Source: Shouchella clausii (GTDB lineage Bacteria; Bacillota; Bacilli; Bacillales; Bacillaceae_D). From it: a stretch of DNA of 64,000 bases. Both the position numbers and the translations under genes were made by a program. Of the stretch, positions 42,957 to 49,910 are shown in pieces (position 1 is the first letter of the stretch; the number at the start of each line of letters is the position of its first letter). The stretch is taken from positions 2,480,001 to 2,544,000 of the forward strand of contig NZ_CP019985.1 in the NCBI RefSeq assembly GCF_002250115.1, written 5' to 3'. Under the pieces are notes generated by a model. The model ran no database searches. It saw nothing but the letters and a program-made list of their open reading frames with translations, and was not told the DNA's origin.

Positions 42957-43136
42957 ATGGCAAACGGAACAACCGACAAAATGAAAAGCGCAGCAAACAA
43001 AGCAAAAGGAGCAACCAAAGAAGCTGCCGGAAAAGCGGCAGACAATAAAAAAATGCAAGCAGACGGCAAGAAAGACAAACTAAAAGGCAAAGCCCAAGAG
43101 GTGGAGGGCGATGTTAAGGAGAGGGTGAAGGATTAA
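42957..43136 (+). CDS. csbD: CsbD family stress protein
   Basis: A 59-residue very hydrophilic protein, rich in Lys, Ala, Gly and Glu. The pattern ANKAKGATKEAAGKAADN and KDKLKGKAQEVEGDVKERVKD matches CsbD-type general-stress proteins. Molecular function is unknown; expression in B. subtilis depends on sigma-B. ATG at 42957 follows AAAAGGAGGCG at 7 nt. It is a single-gene unit whose terminator is shared with the convergent signal-peptide gene at 43165. Confidence 0.9.
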   Translation: MANGTTDKMKSAANKAKGATKEAAGKAADNKKMQADGKKDKLKGKAQEVEGDVKERVKD

Positions 43137-43137
43137 A

Positions 43138-43166
43138 AAAACGGCCCGATATCGGGTCGTTTTTTT
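43138..43166. terminator. Bidirectional terminator shared by csbD and the AimP-like gene
   Basis: ACGGCCCGA / TCGGGTCGT stem around TA, A-run on one side and T-run on the other. It overlaps the stop codon of the peptide gene (43165-43167). Confidence 0.88.
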
Positions 43167-43299
43167 AATCTGAAATGACGATACCTGATCCCCCATGTGG
43201 CTGCATGTCCTCTACACTTTCGTACGTGAATAGAGAATAATTGAAAACAAAACTGAAAAGAAACATTACTAAACTAACCTGCACGAATTTCTTTTTCAA
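43165..43299 (-). CDS. AimP/Phr-like secreted signal-peptide precursor (44 aa)
   Basis: Too short for routine gene calling, but well supported. A TTG at 43299 overlaps the receptor stop (ATTGA), with AAAGGGG 9 nt upstream. The 44-residue product starts MKKKFVQVSL, has a hydrophobic core (VMFLFSFVFN, residues 11-20) and a polar C-terminal part ending HGGSGIVISD. That is the architecture of Phr/AimP pre-peptides: Sec export, then processing to a C-terminal signal that is re-imported by Opp and bound by the TPR receptor. AimP of SPbeta is 43 residues and ends in GA; this one does not, so its mature peptide would be of a different class. Mature ends are unknown. Confidence 0.75.
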   Translation of the reverse strand: MKKKFVQVSLVMFLFSFVFNYSLFTYESVEDMQPHGGSGIVISD

Positions 43300-44423
43300 T
43301 TTAAAATGCCCCTTTCATTTGTAAGAACATATTTTTCTTCAAATTTTTCAAACATCCACTTTGTAAAAACAAAATCGCCATCCATCATGGCAAAATGAAG
43401 CGCTTCTTTACATAAATGATAGTTATCAGTTGCCATTGACCGATAAAATAAATTAAACTTATTTTTTCCATTTTGCTGCTCAGCCATATCCAGTAATGCT
43501 ATTGCTTTATCAGGCTGTTTGCGAATAATATATTGGTGGGCTTGTTCTTCAATATCCATGTCTTCATCCAAAGGAAAATACTTTTGGTGCACATTGTGAA
43601 GAAAAATCAGGTCATTGTTTTTTATTACATTCGCTTGTGAAAGGACATTCATCTTTTTGTAAAGATTGTAGGAAAAAATCAAGTTCTGTTTTGATTTTTG
43701 GAAATTGTTGAAAATATAAATCTGACCAAGTATTTGATGAGCAGAAGCTAAAATGTATTCTTGAGTTGCGGGGTTTACAATGGTGCTTGAGATCAGTTGT
43801 TCTGCCTTTTTAACGTTATGTTCAAATAGAAAGTAACTATATGCAAGATTGTTAGCCACTCTTGCAGCTAATACAGACTTTAAATAACCTGGCCGGAGTG
43901 TTTTTAAAAATTCAGCTGTTTCGAGTGTAATTGCATGGGCCATTTTATATTGTTTTAATCGATAATAAGCAGAATAGCGCAAGATTTTAAGTTTTGTTAT
44001 TAAAAGATCGGATTTAATGTAAGGTAATAACTTTTCAGTTTTAGCAAGAACTTCTTTAAAATCAATATTAATGTTATATCTTAAAGTCGAAACAAGTTCA
44101 TACACTTGGCACCATTCAGTGAGCAAATCGTCGTGTTGATGTTTATCGAGTAAGGCTAATAATAAATCATAATTTCTGTAAGAGGAAGCAAACTCAAAAG
44201 CACTTTGCACACTTTCGAGCTTTGTAGCATGATAGCAATACATATTCATGATATCAAGAGAATGATCTTCATCCACATACTTCACGATCGTCAATATATC
44301 CTCAAACTCTAGCGAAGGATACTTTTTGGTCAATTGTACAACCGAATCGTATGTAAGCGTTTGTCCACGTTTCATGCCTTCTTTTGCCAGTAACGCCTTG
44401 TTTTCTTCACTGATCCAAGCCAA
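43296..44423 (-). CDS. AimR-like RRNPP peptide receptor/regulator
   Basis: A 375-residue protein resembling AimR, the arbitrium receptor of SPbeta-group phages (386 residues). The N-terminal part should hold the DNA-binding helix-turn-helix (GMKRGQTLTYDSVVQLTKKYP). The rest is helical TPR-like, with AimR-like stretches SVQSAFEFASSYRNYDLLLALLD (about 70-92), ILASAHQILGQIYIFNNFQKSKQNL and DIEEQAHQYIIRKQPDKAIALLDMAEQQ (about 300-327, like SPbeta's DLQEQAHCFINFNENSKAKEVLDKLD). TTG at 44423 is preferred: GGAGGTGA lies 5 nt upstream. The gene is followed directly by the peptide gene and faces away from the LXG toxin operon. No phage genes are near. A Rap/NprR relative is the alternative. Confidence 0.75.
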   Translation of the reverse strand: MAWISEENKALLAKEGMKRGQTLTYDSVVQLTKKYPSLEFEDILTIVKYVDEDHSLDIMNMYCYHATKLESVQSAFEFASSYRNYDLLLALLDKHQHDDLLTEWCQVYELVSTLRYNINIDFKEVLAKTEKLLPYIKSDLLITKLKILRYSAYYRLKQYKMAHAITLETAEFLKTLRPGYLKSVLAARVANNLAYSYFLFEHNVKKAEQLISSTIVNPATQEYILASAHQILGQIYIFNNFQKSKQNLIFSYNLYKKMNVLSQANVIKNNDLIFLHNVHQKYFPLDEDMDIEEQAHQYIIRKQPDKAIALLDMAEQQNGKNKFNLFYRSMATDNYHLCKEALHFAMMDGDFVFTKWMFEKFEEKYVLTNERGILN

Positions 44424-44451
44424 GCTGGTCACCTCCACGTTATCCGGTGTA

Positions 44452-44479
44452 CTAGCACTATAACATAAAAAAGTGCTAG
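44452..44479 (-). promoter_or_regulatory. Inverted repeat around the -10 box of the AimR-like gene
   Basis: CTAGCACT (44452-44459) and AGTGCTAG (44472-44479) flank 12 nt. In minus reading the arms enclose an extended -10-like TGTTATAGT, about 30 nt before the start codon. It is a candidate site for self-regulation by the AimR-like protein. Confidence 0.45.
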
Positions 44480-44917
44480 CAATAGCGGGTTTGACATTGG
44501 GAAAATTCGTTTATTGCAGTTGGGGATTTTCCATTTTTGAAGAATGAAAACATGAAAAATCCTTAAAATGGCAGTTAGGTAAATGTCATTCCTATTAACT
44601 AATAGTATATTTCCCAATAAAAGGGTAAGTTTGTCTGGGCGTTTATTTACTTTAAGTTAAAATCTGCGTACTGTTATTCAAACTGCCAAAGCTGTTGGTC
44701 TCAAAGGCGTTTCGGGGAACGTTTGATCAAAGAGAAACCGTCATTGTTAAAGTTTACGGTTGACCTCGCCTGTCTTAGTCCGAGGCTTATTTTTGTCGCA
44801 GCATACTTTCGACTTTATCACTTGTAATTACCTGGTTTTTTTAGGCTTGAAATAGTTGAACATGTAAAAGGATTTTTTTATGCTTGATATATATGGAAAA
44901 AGAAGGGGTATATACGA
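44480..44917. other. Divergent intergenic region between receptor gene and toxin operon
   Basis: Holds promoters for both directions. At 44661-44708 the plus frame reads LRTVIQTAKAVGLKG, like the end of an IS66-type transposase, without a gene around it. CCTCG / CGAGG with a following CTTATTTTT (about 44764-44793) is a weak terminator-like hairpin. AAGGGGT at 9 nt before ATG 44918 is the toxin operon's ribosome binding site. Confidence 0.4.
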
Positions 44918-45313
44918 ATGGATTATTCAGCAAACATTACCCGGTTGAGAAATGAAGTTGGTTCGCTTCGTGGGGAAATTGCGTCCATCCAGCAAGATAT
45001 CAGGCGTCTTCAAGAGGCGAAAAGCACTCTTATGGAACAACAGGTCTCTTTCCATCACGAAAAGGCACAGTTACAAGAACCAGGGTTAACCGCTGGGGTA
45101 TGGCATGGAAACGAAGCAAATGACCATGACACCAAGCGTTCTAGTTTAGAAACGTCTTATCGAGCCTCTGAAGACCAGTTGGAAGAGATCATTTCCTCAA
45201 TTGAAAGGAAAATCAACCTTTTGCGAAGTGATATTCAACACGCACACACACTTATTGACGTTAAACAATCGCAAGTAGCGATGTTCAAGCGTCTGCAAAA
45301 TGAATCAGGGTGA
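44918..45313 (+). CDS. YwqH-like protein (DUF5082), LXG partner
   Basis: A 131-residue helical protein, no signal peptide. It opens with a long coiled coil (ITRLRNEVGSLRGEIASIQQDIRRLQEAKSTLMEQQ), then a LTAGVWHGNEANDHD turn and a second helix pair (ASEDQLEEIISSIERKINLLRSDIQHAH). This is the build of B. subtilis YwqH, a small partner encoded before LXG toxins and needed for export by the type VII (Yuk/Ess) system. The W-x-G-like turn (VWHGN) fits a WXG100-type hairpin. It overlaps the next gene's start region. Confidence 0.8.
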   Translation: MDYSANITRLRNEVGSLRGEIASIQQDIRRLQEAKSTLMEQQVSFHHEKAQLQEPGLTAGVWHGNEANDHDTKRSSLETSYRASEDQLEEIISSIERKINLLRSDIQHAHTLIDVKQSQVAMFKRLQNESG

Positions 45314-45318
45314 TGAAA

Positions 45319-45582
45319 ATGGCAGAAATCAAAGTAAATGAAAGTAACGCATTAGAAGTGTTTCAACATGTCACAAAGGCTGCAACTGGCTTAGCTTCAA
45401 TAGAAGCAACAATTGAAATGGCAACATCATCACTTGATGTTCTTGAACAACTTAACCATTTGGAGAAAGCATATCAAGCGCAGCTTAAGTCCTATATGGA
45501 AACGTTAAACAAAACGAAACAAGAGAGCCAACAGCTAATTAAAATATACGGGGAAATAGACCGGGCTTTGGCTAATCAATGA
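45319..45582 (+). CDS. YwqI-like protein (DUF5344), LXG partner
   Basis: An 87-residue all-helical protein like B. subtilis YwqI. Two helices are evident (NALEVFQHVTKAATGLASIEATIEMATSSLDVLEQLNHL and YQAQLKSYMETLNKTKQESQQLIKIYGEI). Such proteins bind the LXG domain and act as targeting or chaperone factors for type VII secretion. ATG at 45319 is preferred for the GGGTGAT site just upstream; ATG 45313 is also in frame. Stop-start overlap with the YwqH-like gene and 17 bp to the toxin gene indicate an operon. Confidence 0.78.
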   Translation: MAEIKVNESNALEVFQHVTKAATGLASIEATIEMATSSLDVLEQLNHLEKAYQAQLKSYMETLNKTKQESQQLIKIYGEIDRALANQ

Positions 45583-45599
45583 AGAAAGGAGCATAGCTA

Positions 45600-47126
45600 A
45601 TGAAAAAGTATGTTGCCTCTGAATTTTTCTCTGCCCTCGATAAGATCGACTCGGACATGAATCAGTACACAGAGACATTGAGCAACGTTCATTCTGCTAT
45701 TCAAGGCGTCGTGAACTTGGGAGACAATCTCACAGGGCAAGGCGGAGAAGCACTCAAAAACTTTTATGCAAACAACCATGTACCGCTGCTTTCCTACTGG
45801 ACGATGGCCTGCCAACAAGTCAAAATAGCTACGGCAAAAATGCGGATGAACGCGCTAAGCTTTGAGAGCAGCGATGCAGTGATTGATGAAAGCTTTATTG
45901 AAGGAGAAGTCATTCCTCAATTAGAAACAAACCAGCGAAGAATCGAAGAACATGAGCACAAAATTAATCATATCATTGCTAGCGTCTCTGACATTGTATC
46001 TTTGCCAAGACTTGACACAAGCGCCATACAGACAGGGATACACGAGGCGAAGCAGCATGCAATGAATACGGTTGAAAAGCTCTATGCTTTCGACCATACA
46101 CAATCAGCAGCGGTCGATCAACTGATTTCGTTGATGGCGCCAATTAGCTCGTTTGTTGCCGGCTTAAATGGAGCGATTGAATCAGGTGTTAGCATTACGG
46201 CACTTGCCGGCTACATTGCTTCCCAAGATGTGCCGCCAGAAATAAAAGCGATGCATCCGATGCTAAATGGCACGTATAATGTATTGACTCCGTATCAGAA
46301 CTTTCAAGACCAAGCCGTACATACACAGAATTTCTTACTTTCGCCAAACCCGTTTGGATTTATTTATTTTAGCAATCCGTTTATCTTAAATGCGGCTAAG
46401 CGACTTTATTTGGCTGGTGGCCATATCGATGTGGTCCATCATTATTCGCCAGATCATCAGATTGCAGGAACAACTATTGATGCGAACGGAAACGAGATTG
46501 CATCTTCCGCTTACACCGTCGACGCTGAAATTATTAATGATTGGGGCGATGGCCATATTGAGGTTCGTGGTGGAAAAGTGGACTACGATGCACTAGAGGA
46601 ACAAGGAATTATTCCTAACAGATTTGTTACTAACTCGGGGCATGCCATACACTATACGGATATTGATGGGGAGCTTGTTATATTTATGGATGATCCTGAT
46701 GTTCATTATTATACGAATGGCTCAGTTCATACGGGATTTAATAGGCTATCAACTTATATTGCTGGTGCTGGAGGCGTATATCTGGGAGGATTATTAATGC
46801 ATTCTTGGGCAACAAGAGGAATATCAAAAGGCACAGTCCTTATGGAAGAAGTAAAGCAGCCTACAATAATAGACTCTGCTAAAAAAGTTGCATTGGGAAC
46901 AGGAGGATTGACTAGTGGTTTACCTATAATAACAACACCTATTCCAGGTATTGGTACGGAAGAACGTATATTATGGATAAGTATTGATGAAGGGGAAACA
47001 TGGGATACCAGGATCTATGTGGAAGTTGATTCAAATGGAAAAGCCCATATGACAGACTACGAAGACCGAAAAGCAGATGGTGTTTTTGGATGGCTTTTTG
47101 AGCGTTTTGTTCGGCCACATTTATAA
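45600..47126 (+). CDS. LXG-domain polymorphic toxin, putative type VII secretion substrate
   Basis: A 508-residue protein. Residues 1-200 form the helical LXG domain (YVASEFFSALDKIDSDMNQY; LGDNLTGQGGEALKNFYANNHVPLL with the Leu-x-Gly-like turn). A middle part (about 205-390) includes a VHHYSPDHQIAG..DANGNEIASSAYTVDAEIINDWGDGHIEVRGGKVDY segment of unknown fold. The C-terminal 110 residues contain glycine-rich hydrophobic stretches (YIAGAGGVYLGGLLMH, ALGTGGLTSGLPIITTPIPGIG) and end DGVFGWLFERFVRPHL. No nuclease, ADP-ribosylation or other catalytic motif is seen. With membrane-protein immunities downstream, a membrane-acting toxin is likely (inference). ATG at 45600 follows AAAGGAG. Confidence 0.85.
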   Translation: MKKYVASEFFSALDKIDSDMNQYTETLSNVHSAIQGVVNLGDNLTGQGGEALKNFYANNHVPLLSYWTMACQQVKIATAKMRMNALSFESSDAVIDESFIEGEVIPQLETNQRRIEEHEHKINHIIASVSDIVSLPRLDTSAIQTGIHEAKQHAMNTVEKLYAFDHTQSAAVDQLISLMAPISSFVAGLNGAIESGVSITALAGYIASQDVPPEIKAMHPMLNGTYNVLTPYQNFQDQAVHTQNFLLSPNPFGFIYFSNPFILNAAKRLYLAGGHIDVVHHYSPDHQIAGTTIDANGNEIASSAYTVDAEIINDWGDGHIEVRGGKVDYDALEEQGIIPNRFVTNSGHAIHYTDIDGELVIFMDDPDVHYYTNGSVHTGFNRLSTYIAGAGGVYLGGLLMHSWATRGISKGTVLMEEVKQPTIIDSAKKVALGTGGLTSGLPIITTPIPGIGTEERILWISIDEGETWDTRIYVEVDSNGKAHMTDYEDRKADGVFGWLFERFVRPHL

Positions 47127-47148
47127 TTAGGGGGTCAGATTTATACCC

Positions 47149-47490
47149 ATGAATGAGAAAACAGCTAAATTAACACCAAAGAATAAACTTATTGCATTTG
47201 TACTACTCCCCTTATACCAAATCGTATTATTTTTAATAACCAACATAATTGTCATGTATTTAAAAGGAACTTGGTACTTTGATATATGGGGATTTTTAGG
47301 ATTTTTGATAATAGTACTTGCTGTTTGTTATATTCTCAATCCAGTTTTCGATGCATTTGATTTTAATAATATCTATATTAGAAATGGAGAGGCGTCATTA
47401 ATTGAGAAAATTAAAAGGTTCAAGGTGGTTTTTATAATATTTACGGTTGCTCCAATATTAGTGGGGCTACTTGCGTTGAATACAAACTAA
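47149..47490 (+). CDS. Putative immunity protein 1, membrane (subfamily A)
   Basis: A 113-residue protein with three predicted membrane segments (FVLLPLYQIVLFLITNIIVMYL, IWGFLGFLIIVLAVCYIL, VVFIIFTVAPILVGLLAL). The core KNKLIAFVLLPLYQ ... LNPVFDAFDFNNIYIRNGEASLIEKIKRFK is shared with the genes at 48925 and 49556. It follows the toxin stop by 22 bp, the position of a cognate immunity gene. GGGGGTC lies upstream at a longer spacing. The gene's end joins abruptly onto a remnant of another immunity gene at 47491. Confidence 0.75.
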   Translation: MNEKTAKLTPKNKLIAFVLLPLYQIVLFLITNIIVMYLKGTWYFDIWGFLGFLIIVLAVCYILNPVFDAFDFNNIYIRNGEASLIEKIKRFKVVFIIFTVAPILVGLLALNTN

Positions 47491-47655
47491 CACTTGTAGG
47501 ATACGCGGCAGTCTATTGGTATTACAGTTTGGCATTGATTATGCATCATGGATAAATATTCTTTTCCGTCTCGGAACCGATAGGCTACTCGATATTTCGA
47601 GACGGAATTTGGTTCAAACGTCTATAAACCTATTAGCTTTTATTTTAATATCGAA
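47488..47655 (+). repeat. Repeated gene-end/terminator block, copy A
   Basis: Starts with the last ~20 codons of a subfamily-B immunity gene (readable as GYAAVYWYYSLALIMHHG then stop), continues with TTCCGTCTCG..CGAGACGGAA terminator hairpin (47564-47607) and ends in CTATTAGCTTTTATTTTAAT. Copies B and C are at 48605 and 52391. The overlapping long frame 47516-47740 is a by-product, not a gene. Confidence 0.85.
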
Positions 47656-47674
47656 ATCTTTATATATGCCTATA

Positions 47675-47740
47675 AAAACCTATTCTTCTGTCTACGTCCC
47701 AATCGTTGACTTTTTTACCGATGATAATGATAAAAAGTAG
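47675..47740 (+). pseudogene. Orphan toxin-tail remnant
   Basis: Encodes KTYSSVYVPIVDFFTDDNDKK then stop, 9 nt before the next immunity gene. A related tail (VVDYFSSQDDKSV) lies at about 48288-48326 before the third immunity gene. Each looks like the last residues of a lost toxin C-terminal domain, kept beside its immunity gene. Confidence 0.5.
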
Positions 47741-47749
47741 GTGAGTACG

Positions 47750-48088
47750 ATGGAGGATGGACAAAAAAATCAAGAAATGACTATATCAAACAAAATCCAG
47801 GCCTTTATTCTAATGCCTGGATATATGATGATCCTCTCGTTTGTTTTATATTACTTATTAACGTTTAGTTTTATTAAGGCAGAGGGGATTATTGCAATCA
47901 TTTCGTTTCCTTTGGTTTTTTGTTGGATATACGTTCCGCTTTTTAGAGAATATCAATTTAAGGAGATGTATTACAAAGATGGCGATATGCCCATAAAAGT
48001 TAAAATTCAAAAACACAAGCAAGCAATCACTGAATATAGCATTATAGCTGTATTTACAACTGGTTTCGCATTGTTATGTCACATATAG
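47750..48088 (+). CDS. Putative immunity protein 2, membrane (subfamily B)
   Basis: A 112-residue protein with three predicted membrane segments. The pattern NKIQAFILMPGYMMILSFVLYYLLTFSF ... PLVFCWIYVPLFREYQFKEMYYKDGDMPIKVKIQKHKQAITEY matches the gene at 48338 closely and subfamily A more distantly (same AFxLxP and EYxFKEMYY/DFNNIYI positions). ATG at 47750 is chosen over GTG 47741 because GTAGGTGAG lies just upstream. It has its own terminator. Probably protects against a toxin variant no longer encoded in full here. Confidence 0.68.
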   Translation: MEDGQKNQEMTISNKIQAFILMPGYMMILSFVLYYLLTFSFIKAEGIIAIISFPLVFCWIYVPLFREYQFKEMYYKDGDMPIKVKIQKHKQAITEYSIIAVFTTGFALLCHI

Positions 48089-48107
48089 CCGTTTGTAACT
48101 AAAAGAA

Positions 48108-48135
48108 GTAGGGCGATTTTGCCCTACACTTTTTT
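48108..48135 (+). terminator. Rho-independent terminator
   Basis: GTAGGGC / GCCCTAC stem with a 6-nt loop, then ACTTTTTT, 19 nt after immunity gene 2. Confidence 0.9.
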
Positions 48136-48337
48136 GTTGAACAAAAGATCGTTCCTTCTAATTTGTGAATTTGATGCGATATTGATTCCTATAATATAAT
48201 TGGTTTAAGTATTCTCTTAATCATTTCAGAAATGTATGTATTCGCATAATATCATGGTCTATAAACGAAAAGTTATTTCCCATCTTCAACAAAGTTGTAG
48301 ATTATTTCAGTTCCCAAGATGACAAGTCGGTGATTAG

Positions 48338-48676
48338 ATGGAACAACATGAGGAAAGAAAGATGGACTTACGTAACAAATTTCAAGCTTTTGTGTTGATG
48401 CCTGGCATTATTATGTTAGTAGCGTGGATGCTCTATTTCATTTTCACTTTAGGGAAAATGAATTATCAAGGGGTGATTCCAGTGATTGCAGCCCCTTTGA
48501 TTCTTTGCTGGGTATGTAATCCCTTCTTTGAAATAAACGAATATAAGGAAATGTTTTATGAGGATGCAGAAATGCCTCTAAAAGACAAAATAATGAAATA
48601 CAGACCAACACTAGCAGGATACGCGGCGATCACTATTGGCATTGCAGTTTGGGCATTGATTATGCATCACGGATAA
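48338..48676 (+). CDS. Putative immunity protein 3, membrane (subfamily B)
   Basis: A 112-residue protein with three membrane segments. LRNKFQAFVLMPGIIMLVAWMLYFIFTLG ... PLILCWVCNPFFEINEYKEMFYEDAEMPLKDKIMKYRPTLAGYAAITIGIAVWALIMHHG parallels immunity 2 and explains the origin of the remnant ends in copies A and C. ATG at 48338 follows GGTGATTAG. A decayed toxin tail lies directly upstream. The stop is part of a 16-bp tandem duplication (ATATGCATCACGGATA). Confidence 0.68.
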   Translation: MEQHEERKMDLRNKFQAFVLMPGIIMLVAWMLYFIFTLGKMNYQGVIPVIAAPLILCWVCNPFFEINEYKEMFYEDAEMPLKDKIMKYRPTLAGYAAITIGIAVWALIMHHG

Positions 48677-48790
48677 TATGCATCACGGATAAATTTTTCC
48701 GTCTCGAAACTAAGAGATTACTCTATATTTCGAGACGGAATTTGTTTTAAACATTAACTATTAACCATAATAGCTTTTATTTAATTATAG
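48605..48790 (+). repeat. Repeated gene-end/terminator block, copy B
   Basis: Contains the intact end of immunity gene 3, the TTCCGTCTCG / CGAGACGGAA terminator (48697-48740, followed by TTTGTTTT) and the ATAGCTTTTATTT tail. It is the best-preserved copy and probably the source form. Confidence 0.87.
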
Positions 48791-48815
48791 AAGCCTGTAA
48801 GGTTTTAAAACCAGT

Positions 48816-48928
48816 GACACTAGAATCTATGTACAAGTTGATAAAAATCAACAATGACAGATTACGAAGATAGATCACCAGAAGGACCCATAGGATGGCT
48901 TTATGAACAATGGATTGGGGATTCATGA
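48816..48928 (+). pseudogene. Decayed toxin C-terminal tail
   Basis: Reads DTRIYVQVDKNQQ, shifts frame, then MTDYEDRSPEGPIGWLYEQWIGDS and stops at 48928. The intact toxin has DTRIYVEVDSNGKAHMTDYEDRKADGVFGWLFERFVRPHL at its end. The stop overlaps the start of immunity gene 4 (ATGA), the coupling expected of a toxin-immunity pair. Confidence 0.8.
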
Positions 48929-49269
48929 AAAACATAAATGGAAAAGAAATCAAATTAAGCCGAAAAAACAAGTTTGTTGCTTTTGTTCTATTGCCGCTTT
49001 ATATGATCATCGCCTTTCTAATAGGCTATACAGTGGGCCTTGAGATAGCTAGCAAATGGTATGATTCAATGGCAATCATCACGTTCATAATAGCGGTACT
49101 TGTGCTTTGTATTATATTGAACCCAATTTTCAATGCGTTCGACTTCTATGACATATATGTTGTGAATGGGGAATTAAGCCTAAAGGAAAAAATGAAGAAG
49201 TTTAAAGCAGCTTTCATAACATTCACTCTTATTTCTGTTGTTGCAGGCTTATGGGGAGGGGTATTTTAA
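48925..49269 (+). CDS. Putative immunity protein 4, membrane (subfamily A)
   Basis: A 114-residue protein with three membrane segments. SRKNKFVAFVLLPLYMIIAFLIGYTVGLEI ... LNPIFNAFDFYDIYVVNGELSLKEKMKKFKAAFITFTLISVVAGL matches immunity 1 and 5. ATG at 48925 overlaps the stop of the decayed toxin tail; a G-rich site (TTGGGGATT) precedes it. A terminator follows at 49299. Confidence 0.7.
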   Translation: MKNINGKEIKLSRKNKFVAFVLLPLYMIIAFLIGYTVGLEIASKWYDSMAIITFIIAVLVLCIILNPIFNAFDFYDIYVVNGELSLKEKMKKFKAAFITFTLISVVAGLWGGVF

Positions 49270-49298
49270 CTTGATTTACAATGAGAATTTATAAGTAT

Positions 49299-49329
49299 CC
49301 CTCGCTGGGGCTAACAGCGGGGCTCTTTT
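49299..49329 (+). terminator. Rho-independent terminator
   Basis: CCCTCGCT / AGCGGGG stem (one bulge), loop about 9 nt, then CTCTTTT, 30 nt after immunity gene 4. Confidence 0.65.
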
Positions 49330-49490
49330 CTAAAGAATAATTTTCCTAAAGCGATTCTTTCCCATGGGACACTATCGTTTAACTATTCATCGCAAACATT
49401 GTGACAAGTGTTATTTGTCAAGCGAGTATACGTCCTAGTCATTGAAGAGGAGATCGCTGCTAATAATTACCCAGTAGATGCTAAAACCGT

Positions 49491-49535
49491 GTTTTTGGAT
49501 GGCTTTTCAACCGTTTTGTACGACCGCATTTGTAA
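49491..49535 (+). pseudogene. Toxin-tail remnant identical in style to the intact LXG toxin end
   Basis: Encodes VFGWLFNRFVRPHL and stop; the intact toxin ends VFGWLFERFVRPHL. The upstream sequence has lost frame. It lies 20 nt before immunity gene 5. Confidence 0.8.
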
Positions 49536-49910
49536 AGGAGGGGGCCAATTCATCCATGAAGGAGAAAATAGCTAAACTAACACCAAAGAATCGATTCATT
49601 GCATTTGTGTTACTTCCTTTATACCAAGTTGTGATGTTTACGATTGGATATTTGTTTTCTTTTAATATAAGCGGAGGAAACGGTATATGGAGTTTTGTGG
49701 GGTTTCTTCTTGTGACATTTTTTGTTTGTTTTATATGTAATCCAGTTTTCAACGCATTTGAGTTTGATAATATTTACATTGAAAATGGAGAGTTGTAAAC
49801 GCTAGAATAAAGTTGACACTTTTTGATCGATAAGATTTTACACTTTTGCTCAATCAATCTACCTCTTTAGTAAAATAGATCGTGATGTTATTTTACTGGG
49901 GGTTAGGATC

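Noticed and set aside
47516-47740. 74-codon open frame with a plausible hydrophobic stretch
   Set aside because: It runs through repeat block copy A, a terminator hairpin and a toxin-tail remnant; the start lies in another gene's relic and there is no ribosome binding site.
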